Positions 36,983 through 49,930 are shown, counted from the stretch's first letter. The stretch: 64,000 bases of DNA from Capitulum mitella (GCA_030062745.1 CP099846.1:29781201-29845200); one strand, 5' to 3'. Program-made: numbers and translations. Notes: generated by a model from the sequence alone, not told the origin.

Positions 36983-38134
36983 TTAACCCGCATACGACTG
37001 TCGGTCGGCGCCATGCACGCTCGACTGGGGGCATTTGACTGTCCCCTCTAACTCAAGTACGGTTAGTCGCACGACAAAAATAAGCACACAGTTAGGAAGC
37101 TCGTGATGAGTAGAGCTCGAAACTGACCTCATTTTTAGTTTGGGATAATATGTACGCCATTTATGCCCTATATATGTTTTCTCACAGCCGCCTGCATGAG
37201 ATCGAGACACGGCCTCGATCTCAAGGGCCGTGACTTATAAAGTCTAGATAAAGGTACCAGCGGACAGGTAAAAGTTCGCAGATGCCGATAAACGTCTAAT
37301 TTCTCCGATTTGTGTAATATACACGAGAAAACGTCGAGTTAAAGGCACAGTGATGTTCGCAACGCTGCACCGTGGGCTCCGCCGACGAAGGTGGTATGAA
37401 ATTAACGGGAAGCAATTTTAGCGTTCTTTTATTTTCACGATCTATGCCCAACTTATGAAAAAATCCAGTTATTATCAATCTACACAAGTGGCGGATCTTT
37501 ATTCGCGAGTGCCTGTTTATTTCCAGAATTTGCAGTTTTTGAGGTTTTTTTTTAACTTCTTGATATTATTCCCAGCTGCGCGAGCCAGTTCTGCCATCTT
37601 CTACCCGATCTGAGTCATTCATCGCCGATTTCGATGGCAGTGCATTTTAACACTTATTCGTAACCTGACCTCAGGCTAGTGGTCGGAGGTCATTGGAACT
37701 ACGCCCATTGAGGGCGAATGGATGTGTGGAAATCCCGACACTCATATTGTTATAAAAAATTCATTAATTTTCGAAAAAACGACATATGTTGAAAACGGGC
37801 TCGACCTTAACTCAATGACCCGGGCATTTTCGAAAAATCCGAGATAACAGATTTTTTGCATTTATAAAATTTCTTACCCTTGAAAGTTTTATTGTGATAC
37901 CTTGTTTTGTGAAAAAAAGTTATAGGGGCTAAACTTTTATGGACATAAATCCACTTGGCCTGATCTAGGCCAGACACCTTGCTCGACCTGAGGTCAGGAA
38001 TTCAGTACAAAGTGTAAAAATGATCAAGCAAAGGCACACAAAGTTTCGTGGCGCTGCGGTTGTTCGTTCTTTCGCAATTTCGGAAGAATTTCAGGGGAGG
38101 CGGTCAACCCCACCCCCAGTCGGGGGCGGGTTAA
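36983..38134. mobile_element. piggyBac-like non-autonomous element, family 2, copy 2 (inverted)
   Basis: The element 36987-38130 is flanked by TTAA at 36983-36986 and 38131-38134. It is the reverse orientation of the element at 27603: its right end, read inward, gives CCCGCCCCCGACTGGGGG exactly, and internal blocks (GTTCTTTTATTTTCACGA against TCGCGAAAATAAAGGAACG) match. An everted GACCTGAGGTCA lies at 37985-37996. No ORF of note. Confidence 0.72.
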
Positions 38135-39617
38135 TTACGATCCTTAAACCCCTGATTTTGTGCATTGGCTCACCCAGGGAGGGAGGGGCCCGGCTCAGGG
38201 TAAACGTATCCCCCTTCACCAAGACTCCCCTGATTTTGGCCACTAGTTTGGTGTGATCGATTTTTCTCGCAAAAAAATAGAAAGTTACGTACCGTCTTGA
38301 GCATGGTATCAGTTACATTGTTCTGAAAATATGGCTGCCTCACATGTAAGAAACGGCAAACTTATGTCCGTTTATGAAAAATCACAAACATACCTCATCA
38401 AATGACACCCGCTTGAAGCCCATTAAACCCTTAATAAATGGGATTTTGACCACTATTTTCCGATCTCCTTCTTTCTTCTTTCTTTTTCGGCAAGAAACAA
38501 GAACAAAAGACATATGCTAAAACTGTTAAGAGAGAGGGCCGCTACATTCTGGCTCTTGCCTTGGGTGCGCCTTTGACTGAGAAATTCAGCATTTCTTCCG
38601 GCCTCTCTCGTCGGCAGCTCGCCAGCTCACCACAGATGGGCGAGCCGATCAGTTTACGCTGGTTACCGCCGCGCGGGGAGAGAGACAAGAGAGAAAACTG
38701 TCTCGATAACAACTGAGCGGTGGAGACGGACCGCGATAAGTCCGCCCGCCATTTAAAGTCTTGGAGTAGGACATCCGCTCACCGCGGCTCCCAGCTAGAC
38801 CCATGTCCAGAGTGCAGTGCAAAACTAGCGGTGCCAGATGGTACGGCGTCAGTCGACGACGGGTCACCACCGTCCCAAGAACGGTATCCCAGCAGCTGTG
38901 GCCGCCCATTTATCAGGCAGAAGCCCGTTCGTTGTGTGTGTCAACTGAGACCAAATTTACCGTCCCTGCTACCGGCACTAAGATCACCAGTCATTAGGAC
39001 TAAGATAACCATCACCAATACGAACGGTGGAAAGTTGCGAGATGAACCACTTTGGTAAGGAAATCACGGCGGAAAAGGGTCCAGTCAGTTCGTCCCTTGC
39101 AAAACCATGGAAGCAACTTCGAATATGCTATTAATCATGACAATGAAAATTAATGCAAACAACTCAAAAAGACATTGTCTGCTTTAACTTTCCTTGAAAA
39201 AAATGGGCATACACTAGCAGAGGTAAAAACATAAAACAGATTTAGCCCATTAGCAGCCCAAATGCAAACTGGTGTCCGTCACGATTGACCTCTCTTTTTA
39301 CATTTTTCTGCTCTGACACACGGTACCTTGCACTTCGCAGGCTCACGAGTAACCATTGTCCTGCCCCGAGAACCAAGTGTGCATGACCTCGTATTCTCGA
39401 CTGTGAGTTGAAGGAAAACATTTTCCCCCTCCTCAGGCTTCGAAATCTTATGCCCAAATAGATGCTGTGGCAGAAATAGATGTTCTCGCGATTCCGTGTG
39501 ACATTAGTCGCGACTTATTGCCTTTCAGAGCGGCAATGAAATGCTAACAACGCTCATTCGGAAATCGCAAACACAGTGCTGCACAGGGATGGCCCGAAGT
39601 ACAGAACTGTTTCAATC
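38135..39617. other. Anonymous DNA with CpG-rich patch
   Basis: A G-rich repeat margin at 38150-38230 (CACCCAGGGAGGGAGGGG) is followed by unrecognised sequence. A CpG-rich patch at 38720-38960 is open in several frames without known motifs. Confidence 0.35.
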
Positions 39618-40870
39618 AAAATCGAGAGGTGTGAGCGTGCTCTGCACGCTTTCAGCAAATTAAAATTCTACGTAAGGCGGTCGCCCGGAAAAGTTCAGAT
39701 CGAGCTGTTTGTATGTCCAAGCTTCGGAGCCTCTAAGGCCCGAACGCGCCAGCCGATTGGGACATAAGTGTTACCATCGGGTGCGAAGACTTAGCGGACA
39801 AATCATGGTGTAAGTTTTGAAGCGATTCGTGGCGTGTAGCACGTGCCACGTCGCGCGAGCCGAACCTCTGCAGAATTTAATTAATCTCGGGTACAGGTCA
39901 AACGGCGGGTGCTGTTGACTAAAGACTGGGTCACAACTTGGATCTCATTTGCGGTTGCTTGTTTTTGTGGTCGGCATTCACCGGCGATCCACGTGGCGAT
40001 CCTCAGGCACGTGTTTCGATTTGGACTCGGGGGCCTCCGAGTGCCTTCGACAGTGACATAGGCGGCCGAACTTTGGTGGATAGGTAGATCAGCACCAAGG
40101 CCATCCAACGATACCCCACGTGATGGGCAGAAATACAAAGGGTCATGAGCAGCGCGCGTGCGCCTCTTTTACACCCCTGTTTTTCTTATGGGCCAATTGC
40201 CGGCACGACGCAGTATGATGCAATACTGACTTGGAAAGGCGGACAGGCAGGTCATGGATGTAGCCACGGCTCAGAAGTTGAGCGTTAGAACATGCTGACT
40301 AAAATCCACCGAGGATGGATGGGGCAGAGGAAAAATCACCTTTTCCGGATGTTGCATGACAAACTACGGTTAAACGTGAAATTGCGAAGTTCAGCTGCAT
40401 CGCCGGTACGAAATGCCTATTTCTTACTAAAGCCTAGGGGCACCAATAACCACTTCTGGAAAATTGCGTGGAGCATATTCCCCGCAGCCCCGCTGAGATT
40501 ATACGCATGGGGCAGCTGAGGGACCAGTTCCCCATTATTGCCGGAAAACTATTAACGCTGGGACGCCGAAAATTGGCGGGCAGGAGCACGTGATACGAGG
40601 CATTCGATACATGTGGCCGTTACATGTCAATAGCTTCAGCTTCAGTGTGCAGAACGTACGTGTTGAGGTGCCACTCCGGCCCTTTACCATTCAGGCCTTT
40701 GGTTTGGGAACCGTTGATGCTGGAGGCGCCACATTTTGTGGTGGGCTGGGTAGTCACAAACGCCATCTTGGACAAACAAGATTCAGGGCATCAGTGGCAA
40801 GATGCCACCCGTGTGAATGTGGAATTTGTTGGAGTCAGGATCCTCTGTTCGCGGGAAAGAACACGATTTT
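39618..40870. repeat. Dispersed 1.26-kb repeat, copy B
   Basis: Head-to-tail with copy C (1259-bp spacing of the start motif). Its middle (about 40261-40540) differs from copies A and C and looks like a replacement or insertion. Confidence 0.7.
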
Positions 40871-40876
40871 TTTTTT

Positions 40877-42180
40877 CAAAATCGAAGGCGCTGAAAGTGT
40901 GCAGAGCACGCTCTTTGCCAATGAGACTTCATGCATGGCAGTCGCTCGAAAACAAAAGTTCGGATCGAGCTGTTTGTGTGTGGGTGTGTGTTCAAGTTTC
41001 GGAGCTTCTAGCACCTGGACGAGCCGGCCGATCGCGACATAAGTGGCACCATCTGGTGTGCCGATTCGCCGGACAGTTTATGGTGCAGGTTTCGAAGTGA
41101 TTCGTGGCGTGTGGCGTGCGGCACATGCTACGTGACGCGAGCCGGACCTCTGCAGAGTTCATTTAATCGTGGGTACAGGGCAAACGGCGGGTATTGTTGA
41201 CTCAAGACTTGTGACAACATGGACCCTGTCTACGGATGCGTGCTTTTGTGGTTTGTGCGTGGTTTGTGCATGCGTGTGCGTATGAAACCCCACGTGCGAT
41301 GCACATGGCGATTCATATGCACGTGCTTCGGTTTGGACTCGGGGGCCTCCGAGTGTCGGAAGCAGTGAACTAGGCGGCTGAAGTTTGGCGGGTATGTAGA
41401 TCAGCACCAGGGTTATCCAACGGCACCCCATAAGATGGAAAGGTGTAACGATTGACTCCTTTGCATCCGTGTTTCTGATGGGCCAATGTCCGGAACACAA
41501 ACTGCCCAGTTTGCTACGAGGGTGACTTGGAAAAGCGAACGGGCAGCTGGTTGATCAATGTCGATGGGCTCAGACCAAAACGGTGGTGCAGCATGCACGT
41601 GAAGCGCGAGTTGCTTAAGCGATTTGCACCCCTTCTTCATTGCCACAAAACTACTTCCGCTGGAAGGCTGAAAATTGGCGGGCAGGAGCACGCCATACGT
41701 GTCAGTCGATATATGTGACTGTGTTGAATGTCAATAGCTTCAGCCGTGTGAGCGGGACGCATGTGCTGAGGTGTACCCTTTTGCCATTCGGGAATGACGA
41801 TAAATGCAGCCTGGCGATACATGCAGTTGACCGAGTGATATCATTCCAGACAGACAGCTATCGTGCACTCACGCTGGTAGTCGGATAGTCAGAGCGTATA
41901 TCTGTGAATCAGGAACCTCGGGCTCGAGCCTAGCCGGCCGTAAAACATTTTCGTAGATCACAGTGCGCCGTTGTTATCCAGATTTCTTTCACCGTACAAG
42001 TGTGCCGCTGCGTGAAGGATAATATGACTTGCAGGTATGTTTTACTTATGCGTGGGCCTTATGCTGGTACTAAGCGGGTGCACAGGTCTACGTGCGATAC
42101 AAAGCTGTGATTTTTTACCCCAAACCTAACGTGGAACGCGTTAGTTTGCCTCCGTTATATCCAGTCATTTGCGTCGTGTG
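40877..42180. repeat. Dispersed 1.26-kb repeat, copy C
   Basis: It begins after a T run with CAAAATCGAAGGCGCTGAAAG and ends with the GGGTGCACAGGTCTACGTGCG block also found at the end of copy A (17810). An insertion of simple TGTGTG sequence is present near 40975. Confidence 0.7.
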
Positions 42181-43164
42181 CTGTCATTATAGCTTAAGAG
42201 GATTGTTTCGTACGAAACCATATCATGAATGCGGGAGAAGTGACATTTAAAACTTGCGAATCCCGTTCGCAGACTTATTAGTTTTCCTAGATTCCGCAAC
42301 GGCTACTGAAGACAGAGATCGCGGATTCCGCGATCTTTTAGCACTTCATCACTGAGGACTTTGGAAAGAAGAGGCTTAAAAACCATTAAATGCGTTCATT
42401 TACGTAATAGCGTTAGACATAGAACTAGCTCAGGTGCTAGCTTGCATTGTCGATTGATGTGACTTGACATGGTGTTTTTAAATGTTCATATCCTCGATGA
42501 TGGCAAAAATAAAGTCGTCTAGGCCTGTGCTACAAAGCCGTTGTCACTGTGCAACTGACGACGAGATGATCTTAAAACCAGGATTGGTGTAACGTGATAA
42601 ACCATGGCCACTTGAGCAGCTGTGCTAACTGCTTTGTTAAAGGCTTACTCGCTGCACCTCGGATTTTTTTTTTTGTATTGCAGAGTCCCATCTTATTTTG
42701 GACCGGGGTAGCCATGATTACGCCAATGACAAAGTATAGCACATGGTAATGCCAAGTAGCTGGGGATCCGCACTGCAAATCTGGATCGCTGCCAAACCAT
42801 CCGAGATGGATGTAATAAAGCTCACCTCCTTTTGCCCTGATCTATGTGAGTCTTTTGTTGCCTGGAAAATAAATTTAAACACATCTTAAGCAGATTTGGC
42901 GAATCATCTATAAAAAATATGTAGTGTTGTGATTTAAATCTCAGCTGCTGCTCATTGGTAAGAAAACTGAATCCTAGGCATCCCTGTCGACACAAAAAAA
43001 AAAATTATACAATGTAATGTAATACAATACAAAGTAACACAATGATGAATTGTATCGACTGAAAAACTAACTCCAGGTGGATGCGATTCTACATCTATTG
43101 CTCACTGCTCATTTACTCACAAGAATTTTGTTACATAAATTTAGTCCCATTGTCTTGGTGGGAT
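42181..43164. other. Anonymous DNA, no gene recognised
   Basis: A short palindrome GATCGCGGATTCCGCGATC sits at about 42319-42337. No coding region is supported. Confidence 0.35.
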
Positions 43165-43440
43165 GGCTTTAGGCGGACAGAATCCATGCTAAGCAGAATA
43201 GTAGCTGCTTAGTCCTTGAACCCTCCCCCCAATGGCTCAGTTGCAGATAAATGGGAAATTTTGGTCCAGAAATCTGAAGTCAGGACAATGCTTTGACACT
43301 ACAGTTCTCTTTATCCGAGTCTTATCCATGTTGGCAAATTACCAGCTGACCGGATGGTAATTTGGTAGGCCAAATGGTAGCGCCTGGCTGGGAATGGAAC
43401 CCTGCCTAGGTGCCATTCCAGAACATGAGATGGAAGCTTT
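43165..43440 (-). repeat. SINE-like element, third copy
   Basis: Read on the minus strand, a tRNA-like head has box B-like GGTTCCATTCCC (complement near 43390). The body matches the other copies (CCATGCTAAGCAG, TTGGC.A.TT.CCAGCTGACC). Diverged; not a functional tRNA. Confidence 0.45.
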
Positions 43441-43812
43441 AGCCTCTACTGTCAACGTCAGTCCACAACTGTTTAAATTATTCTCACTGATTTCTACAAT
43501 GAATCGGTTCATTCCCGTAAGACTTTACATATCGTCATTCCAACTTAAGCCGTGAATCCTAGAAACAAACCGGACAGCGAAGCAGGGCGCTTCCCTGAGA
43601 CACTCAGAATAAAAAAAAATGAAAAAATCTCCTCAATATAAGAAATCGACAACCTGGATGGAGGCTAGGAATGCATGCCATCATCGAGTCGGCGCCACCT
43701 CTACCGGAGACGGACTGTTTGCGTGTCAAATCATTCCAACACGTGCCGCCGAACTGTGAGGGTGACGCTTTATATCACGCCTGCAGCACCACAGGTTTAA
43801 TAGCTCCATGGA

Positions 43813-44860
43813 CCCCTCTGGTCGTCTCAGGGGTCCTTATTGCTAGGCGATGCTATTTAGCAGTCTGAAAGGTCCGTCTCTAATAGTTCCGGTGGGTCTC
43901 CTGTTTCCTCAGTTGCCCCTCTTGTCGTCTAGGGGGAACATTTTTGCCGTCTCAGGGGCTCTCTGGCAGTTGAGAAAGACCTTTTAGCGATCTCAGGTGT
44001 CCTATGCAATGTCATGGACCCTCTGAGCGTCTCCGGTGGTCCCCATGGCTACATAAGGGCAGGGACGTAGCCAAGAGAGGGCCATGGGGGCCATGCCCCT
44101 TCCCTGAGCCAAGCGGTCTGCACTAGACATATAGCGATTTCGCAGGAATACGTAAGAGTGGTCATATATATGCTGAAAAAACCATTACATGTTTTCCTGA
44201 ACAATGAATGACGCAAATTGCTCAAAATTGCCAGTTTTTCCTATAAATTTTTCATATGCCAGTGGCATATGACAAAATTTGACAGCCCCCGAGGAAATCC
44301 TGGCCACGTGCCTGCATCAGGGGTCATCCTTTGTTACATGGGGTATATCTGACAGCCCTAGGGCCACTCTAGTAGTATCAGAGACCTTTGTTAGCGCTTC
44401 AGGGGCCTTACTGGCAGTCTCAAGGGGACCTTTTCGTTCCAGGAGCCCGGCGAACACTCTCGGGGCCCTCTGGTCCTCCAGGGCCCCAGTGCCATTTTTA
44501 GAGATTCCCTTATCGTTATTCCCCCTCTCAGGGACCTCTCTGACTTTTTCGGCGGTCTCAGGGACTCTCTGCCGCGAAGAGGGCCATCTTGCTGTCTCAG
44601 GACCCACCTGATTTTCACGGGACCTCCTGACTGCATCAGAAACCTTCAGCTTTTCACATCTAGGCCTTTGAGGCACATCCTTGCCTTGACATCCCCACGA
44701 CATTCCAGGGGCCCCTACGCCGTCCTATGGACTCTGTCATCGTCTTCGCCGTCTCGAGGACCCTGTGACCCTTCTGACGGTCCCGGGGCACTCCGTCGTG
44801 TAGGGGCCTTGTTGTAGTATCAGTGGTCCTTTGAGGGTTTCATGGGCTCTTTTGTCCGTC
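43813..44860. repeat. Degenerate satellite of GTCTCAGGGGNCC units
   Basis: Dozens of degenerate units like GTCTCAGGGACCTCTCTG recur at roughly 25-36-bp spacing in two blocks (about 43813-44040 and 44300-44860). They are separated by a segment that starts with GGGACGTAGCCAAGAGAGG (44063). The long ORFs in it follow from the repeat composition. Confidence 0.65.
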
Positions 44861-45678
44861 TCAGGGGAGAGAAGCTAAAGCTAGGGGATAATCTATCCAG
44901 CCCTTCCGGAGGCGTCCCTGACTGCATGAAGAACCCGTCAGCAGGAGCGGTGGAACCTTGAGGTGTAAAGATGGGGGGAGCAAACGTATTTTTTACCTCA
45001 TTTCTTCCTATACAACGCCGTAAGGTTAATCTTAACTGTTGCCCAACCTGGGGGCAGCTGCCACCCTGCTGCCACCCCCCCCCCCTCCCCCTCTTCTTTT
45101 CCAACGCCCCTGCCGGTCAAGTTTTCGCAGACCCAGCGAAGCTCATCCAAGACCCCTTCGGAGCCCCTGTCCACTCCATCCCCTCACCACCCCAAATTGC
45201 TCCTGGATCAGACTGGAAGGTCATTTTAACAATGGGCCGCAGCATAGCATCGTGGGCCCCACATCATTACAGTCCCACGGGACTGAGATCAGCATGGATG
45301 GCTAAAATCAACATTGAAGCGGCACTTGCCCCTCAAAAGAATGCAGAATGACGCCCCTTATTATTGGTCCCTCCACTTCAATATAAAGGGTGGGGCCATG
45401 GACCCTATGACTCTCCCGCTCCCACGTCCATGGTCTGATTCATCGAGACTCACGGAATCCGATGTTTCGCGACGTTACGAGTTGTCGGTGCTACCACCTA
45501 GTGGACAATGCAACAGGCAAGCGCGCCATTAGAGATGAGGTTGTGTAAAATCATATCACGATGTGACGGGGTTTTACAATCTTTAATGGAAAGAAACGAT
45601 TAAAAATGGTTTTGAGCTATTTTCATCAGCTTAAATTAAAAAAAAGATCTAACAGGCTTAGATTTCCTTCTTTTCCAA
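44861..45678. other. Repeat margin and Ran upstream region
   Basis: G/C-run-rich repeat sequence (44861-45415) gives way to AT-rich sequence just before the Ran promoter. The 126-codon ORF at 44971 lies in repeat sequence. Confidence 0.35.
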
Positions 45679-45707
45679 TATAAACTGTCTTCGGCGGCGC
45701 TCTTTCC
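45679..45707 (+). promoter_or_regulatory. Ran core promoter: TATA-like box and TCT-type initiator
   Basis: TATAAA lies at 45679-45684. About 20 bases downstream is a pyrimidine-rich TCTTTCC (45701-45707), resembling the TCT/TOP initiator used by highly expressed housekeeping and translation-related genes. The placement directly upstream of the inferred non-coding exon 1 supports it. No transcript data are available, so the start site is an inference. Confidence 0.4.
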
Positions 45708-45740
45708 GTTGGTGAACGCCATTGTGAGCCGTAAGAGCGG
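45702..45740 (+). other. Ran: Ran non-coding exon 1 (5' UTR), inferred
   Basis: A strong donor (GTAAGT at 45741) follows a short CpG-containing stretch just downstream of a TATA-like box. A good acceptor, with a pyrimidine tract ending CAG at 46088, precedes the ATG exon by only 17 bases. Together they imply a 5' UTR intron of about 348 bp. The acceptor is convincing. The exact start of this exon is not visible. Confidence 0.5.
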
Positions 45741-46105
45741 GTAAGTGTCTGGCGGGTTAGGGCAGCTTTGTGCCGTAAAAAGCGTTAGTTGACCGTCGGT
45801 AGTAATGTTCATAAGGTGTTGACGTTTAAGAAAATCTTTCAAGTCAGGATTGCCCTTGTGTAAAGGTTGTAGGCATTAAATTGAAGGTCTAATGATGTAC
45901 GCCGGCCACGCGGTGCGATTAACTGAAAGACGCCATTTCGGCCCCACGTTTCTGGCATGTGAGCTGGCGCCAAATGAAGTCTTTAAATGAACTTGTGTCT
46001 TTGAATTGAAGTGTATGCCGAAAATGATGTGTATTTTCCTGGACCCTGAGCTTTTAACAATTACCGAAAACGTTTTTCTGTCCCTCAGGCATCTCGACGT
46101 CAATC

Positions 46106-46348
46106 ATGGCGCAGAACGCGGATATGCCAACGTTCAAGTGCGTGCTCCTGGGGGATGGTGGCACAGGAAAAACAACCTTTGTGAAACGTCACCTGACGGG
46201 AGAGTTTGAAAAGAAATATGTTGCAACACTTGGTGTGGAAGTTCATCCCTTGGTGTTTCACACTAACAGAGGAGCAATCAGGTTCAATGTGTGGGACACT
46301 GCAGGTCAAGAAAAGTTTGGTGGCTTAAGGGATGGATACTACATTCAG
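46106..46348 (+). CDS. Ran: Ran coding exon 1 (residues 1-81)
   Basis: The exon encodes the N-terminal G domain. The P-loop GDGGTGKT is at residues 16-23. The switch I region follows ([10 protein letters not shown], with the Mg-coordinating Thr at 41), then switch II with DTAGQE at 64-69, whose Gln68 corresponds to catalytic Gln69 of human Ran. The start ATG at 46106 sits 17 bases inside the exon, which begins after the acceptor at 46088. The residues before the P-loop match the usual Ran N-terminus in length. The exon ends in phase 0 at a GTAAAT donor. The protein matches arthropod and vertebrate Ran at nearly every position here. Confidence 0.95.
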
Positions 46349-46989
46349 GTAAATTGCTTTTGTGTTTGTTGGTTGTTGGCATTTAATTGTTTCCAGTGCA
46401 TCATTTTCCAAGGTGGAAGGTATTTCACATTTCTCAGGTAATTTTGCAAGCAGAATTTTTGAATTTTAATTGATAAATTGTTATTCTGTGATGCCAGATG
46501 AACAAAAGTGTAGGAACTAAGTGTGTTAATGTGTGAAAAAGATGCACCTCAGTGATACTGGCAACACTAGTAATGATCTAAGTCCCCATTCTTGTTAACT
46601 ATGTAAATGGGTTTGGGATTGTTGCAGTTGAAAGAATGTTGAAAGGGTACCATAGGTGTAGGCCTCCCATTTCTCATAACTCCAGAAATCCACATAGCTG
46701 TGAGGCTGTTTTGGTATCAAAAGATGTGCAATGAAAATGACTTAATTTGTAGGCATATTGTGCATTTACATCATCACATCTCCAAAATAGTTCCTGAAAC
46801 AATCTGGTTGCCACCATCTCAACAACTTGCATGAGTTTGATGCACAGAGCATCCACAAGAGATGGCTGAACATAAACTTTTTAGCACTGACAGTTAACAA
46901 ATGTGTTGTGAGATGACATCACTGAAAGACCTATCAAAATGTGGCCTCAAAACTTGAAGTCAGCTGAGACAGTAACAGAAAGTGATAGA

Positions 46990-47720
46990 AGTAGACTGGG
47001 ATGGACAAGGACAGGTATGAATGCCTGGGAGAGAACAGGGACAGAGAAGGAAAACTGGGCCAGGACAGAGATATGGAGGACCTGTATGGGATAGGAAGAC
47101 AGGCAGGAACTGTGACAGGATGGGCATGGAAGGGCCAAATGATTTTGGGATGGTGTGAGGAAGAAGGTCTGAGATGGGAAAGGAACAGGTAAAGGGATGG
47201 AGACAGGACAGGAACAAGTAAGAGGATAGAAGTGGGACTGAGGCAAAGGTAGATAAAAGGCAGGGTAGTAATATGAAATAGGAATGAGGAAGAGGGACCA
47301 TAATGGGAGAGGAACAAGGAGTAGATTGGGATGGGACTGGAAGGGGTAGACAGAAAGGAGGAACAGTGATGGAATAGAAGCAGAAGTGACAAACAGAACT
47401 GATGCAGTGATGGGGAATGGGATGACTTAACTGGGCATTGACTGGGATATTTCATCACCCTCCACAGACTGAGAGGGACACTAACACCTGGGCCATGTTT
47501 ATCTAGAGAACCAACTGCATTAAACTGTAATTGATCATCCTCTCCTCAGATTTGTCCCTGTACCAACCTCATTCCCCTGCCTATCCCTTTCCCAGCCCAC
47601 TCCCTTTTCATCATCCTGACCTAATACCTTTCTATGCCCATTTCTTTACTAGTCATCATTCTCTCTGTGCCATCCAGGTCCTTCATGTCTCTGTACAGTT
47701 CCAGTACTGTCTTAGCTTAT
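46990..47720. repeat. Inverted pair of old purine/pyrimidine-rich repeats in Ran intron 2
   Basis: From about 46990 to 47420 the + strand is strongly purine-rich, with degenerate GGGACAGGA-like units. From about 47540 to 47720 it is pyrimidine-rich, and parts read as the reverse complement of the first block: the phrase CCAGGTCCTTCATGTCTCTG near 47675 corresponds to the complement of 47040-47090. The long minus-strand ORF here is only a consequence of the purine bias. There are no CpGs, so the copies are old. Confidence 0.45.
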
Positions 47721-49033
47721 TTCAGGTTTTGAGACAGACACTTTTTGATGGGTCTTTTAGCAACATCATGTTTTATGGCACTTGTTAACCATCATCACTT
47801 GAAAGTTGGTGTTGATCTGTCTCATGGAGATGATCCACACTTTGAGCTTGTGGTAGTTGTTGAGACAGTGGTGACTGAATCACTTAAGGAGATTATTTTG
47901 AGGAAGATGTGAAGTTGACAAGTTGACTTAATGCCTTCAGTCTAGGTATTTTTAAATTGCACATCTTTTGGTACCAATAGGGCTTGGTAAGTATGTGGAT
48001 GTCTAGTTATGAGAAGTGGGTGGCCAGCATACAGAATGCCATTGAAAGAAGATTGAAGATAGCTAAAAAATATTGTTGCAGCCTAAAAGTGTTCACATGA
48101 TGTGTGCATTGTTATTGTTTTATCTGTTGCATGCTAACTGTCCTTATATTAGAAATGTTGTCTTTAGACAAATTGCATTTATTCATGCTAGTGTGGGTGA
48201 CAGCTATCATAATTCCTGTGTGTAGTACATCCTCTGTGAGGTGATAAACAGTCTATGGCTCTTAGGGCTGAATTACTAATTTATTTTGTTGGTGTTGTAT
48301 CTGTTCTTACTGACAGTTATGCGGACTGATGCAGGGTGCAGTACAAAATTGGAAAAGTTGTTGTTTTTATGGTGTTGAAGAAGACAAAAATAATTGTACA
48401 TCAAAAATATTTTATGCTCTAAAAGTATGATCTTGTGCCTGCATCAAAATGCTGCATTAAAACCATGTTGACAAATTCCTAATTCTGTATGCAAATGACC
48501 CCATTTAGTAAGAAGCATGTATGTTGTCATGACTGACTTACACCAAGAATGCCAAATTAAAGCAGAATTACCCTTTGCAACTTTGAAAACATCAAGAACA
48601 GCAACCAAGTTTCCAACCCTGTTGTAGTATAAATAACATTTCAAGTACACCTGCTTGCAGATATGCCCTTTTCGAGATGGGGTGATGTAATACCAAGAAA
48701 AGAGGACCTAGTCTCAAAAAAATGTTAAATTGGGAAGAGAAATCCAAATGATTGATGTTAAAAGTATGTTTTGGCAATCAGGTAACATTCAGTGCAAAAA
48801 CATACAATGCCAGAAAGAAGGAATCAGGGCAGAGCTGAAATATTGTTTCTATTAAAGATTCTTTTGTTTAGATTCTCCTGGCCAATTAAATATTTCTGAA
48901 AGTGACATCTTCTCTTGGCATTATTTTAAGAACATTTTGAACAGGTATTTATTATCCACATCATGTAGTTATGGGGTAGACGTAACACAACTTTTTCTTG
49001 GCTTGTTCCGAGTATTAATCACATCAGTTTTAG

Positions 49034-49282
<249 letters not shown>

Positions 49283-49930
49283 TGAGTCACTACATGTGAC
49301 TCACAGTCAGCCTTTGATGCCTAATGTGCTGTGTGATGTCATGTGCCATTTTTCCCTTTGTTGTGCTTTTGTTGTAAGATTGCCATGAAAATACTTGATT
49401 TATTTTCAGATGTGCCATGCCCAGTTTTCAGTAGCATTTTTACAAATGTGTTCAGAGTGTGTATGGAATGTTGTCATGCTTGGCCACTTTTTCCACTACA
49501 TGGTCAAGGCATGCATTTTACCAACATTTTGCTGCATTGCCTGATGTGATATCATTATCATTGCTTTGTTCTTACTGTGGTAAAACCTATAATGTCATTT
49601 AAGCCCTGGTACAGCAAATTTTAGATGCATGAATATTGTCCTGGCCAGAGGTGCTATAGCTGGGAATTTGAATTAGGATTATATAAATTTTTGTCATGTG
49701 TTTGGATGATGCAAGCTAGAAATTAAATGAAATAAAAAATATATTCTCATTAGATCAAAGTAAGGACAGATTAAGAATCAGAATCCCATGCTGTATCCTT
49801 GTGTGCATATTAAATACAATACATTTATCTTCAGTCTTGGCTCTAAATGAATGATGTCCACTATCTGGAAGGTGGAACTTCACAAATTATGTTGGATCCA
49901 TGATTAGTCAGGGACACAAATTGGAGATAT

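Noticed and set aside
46934-47458. 174-codon minus-strand hydrophobic ORF
   Set aside because: Lies within Ran intron 2 in purine-biased repeat DNA. Serine/leucine richness follows from the composition.
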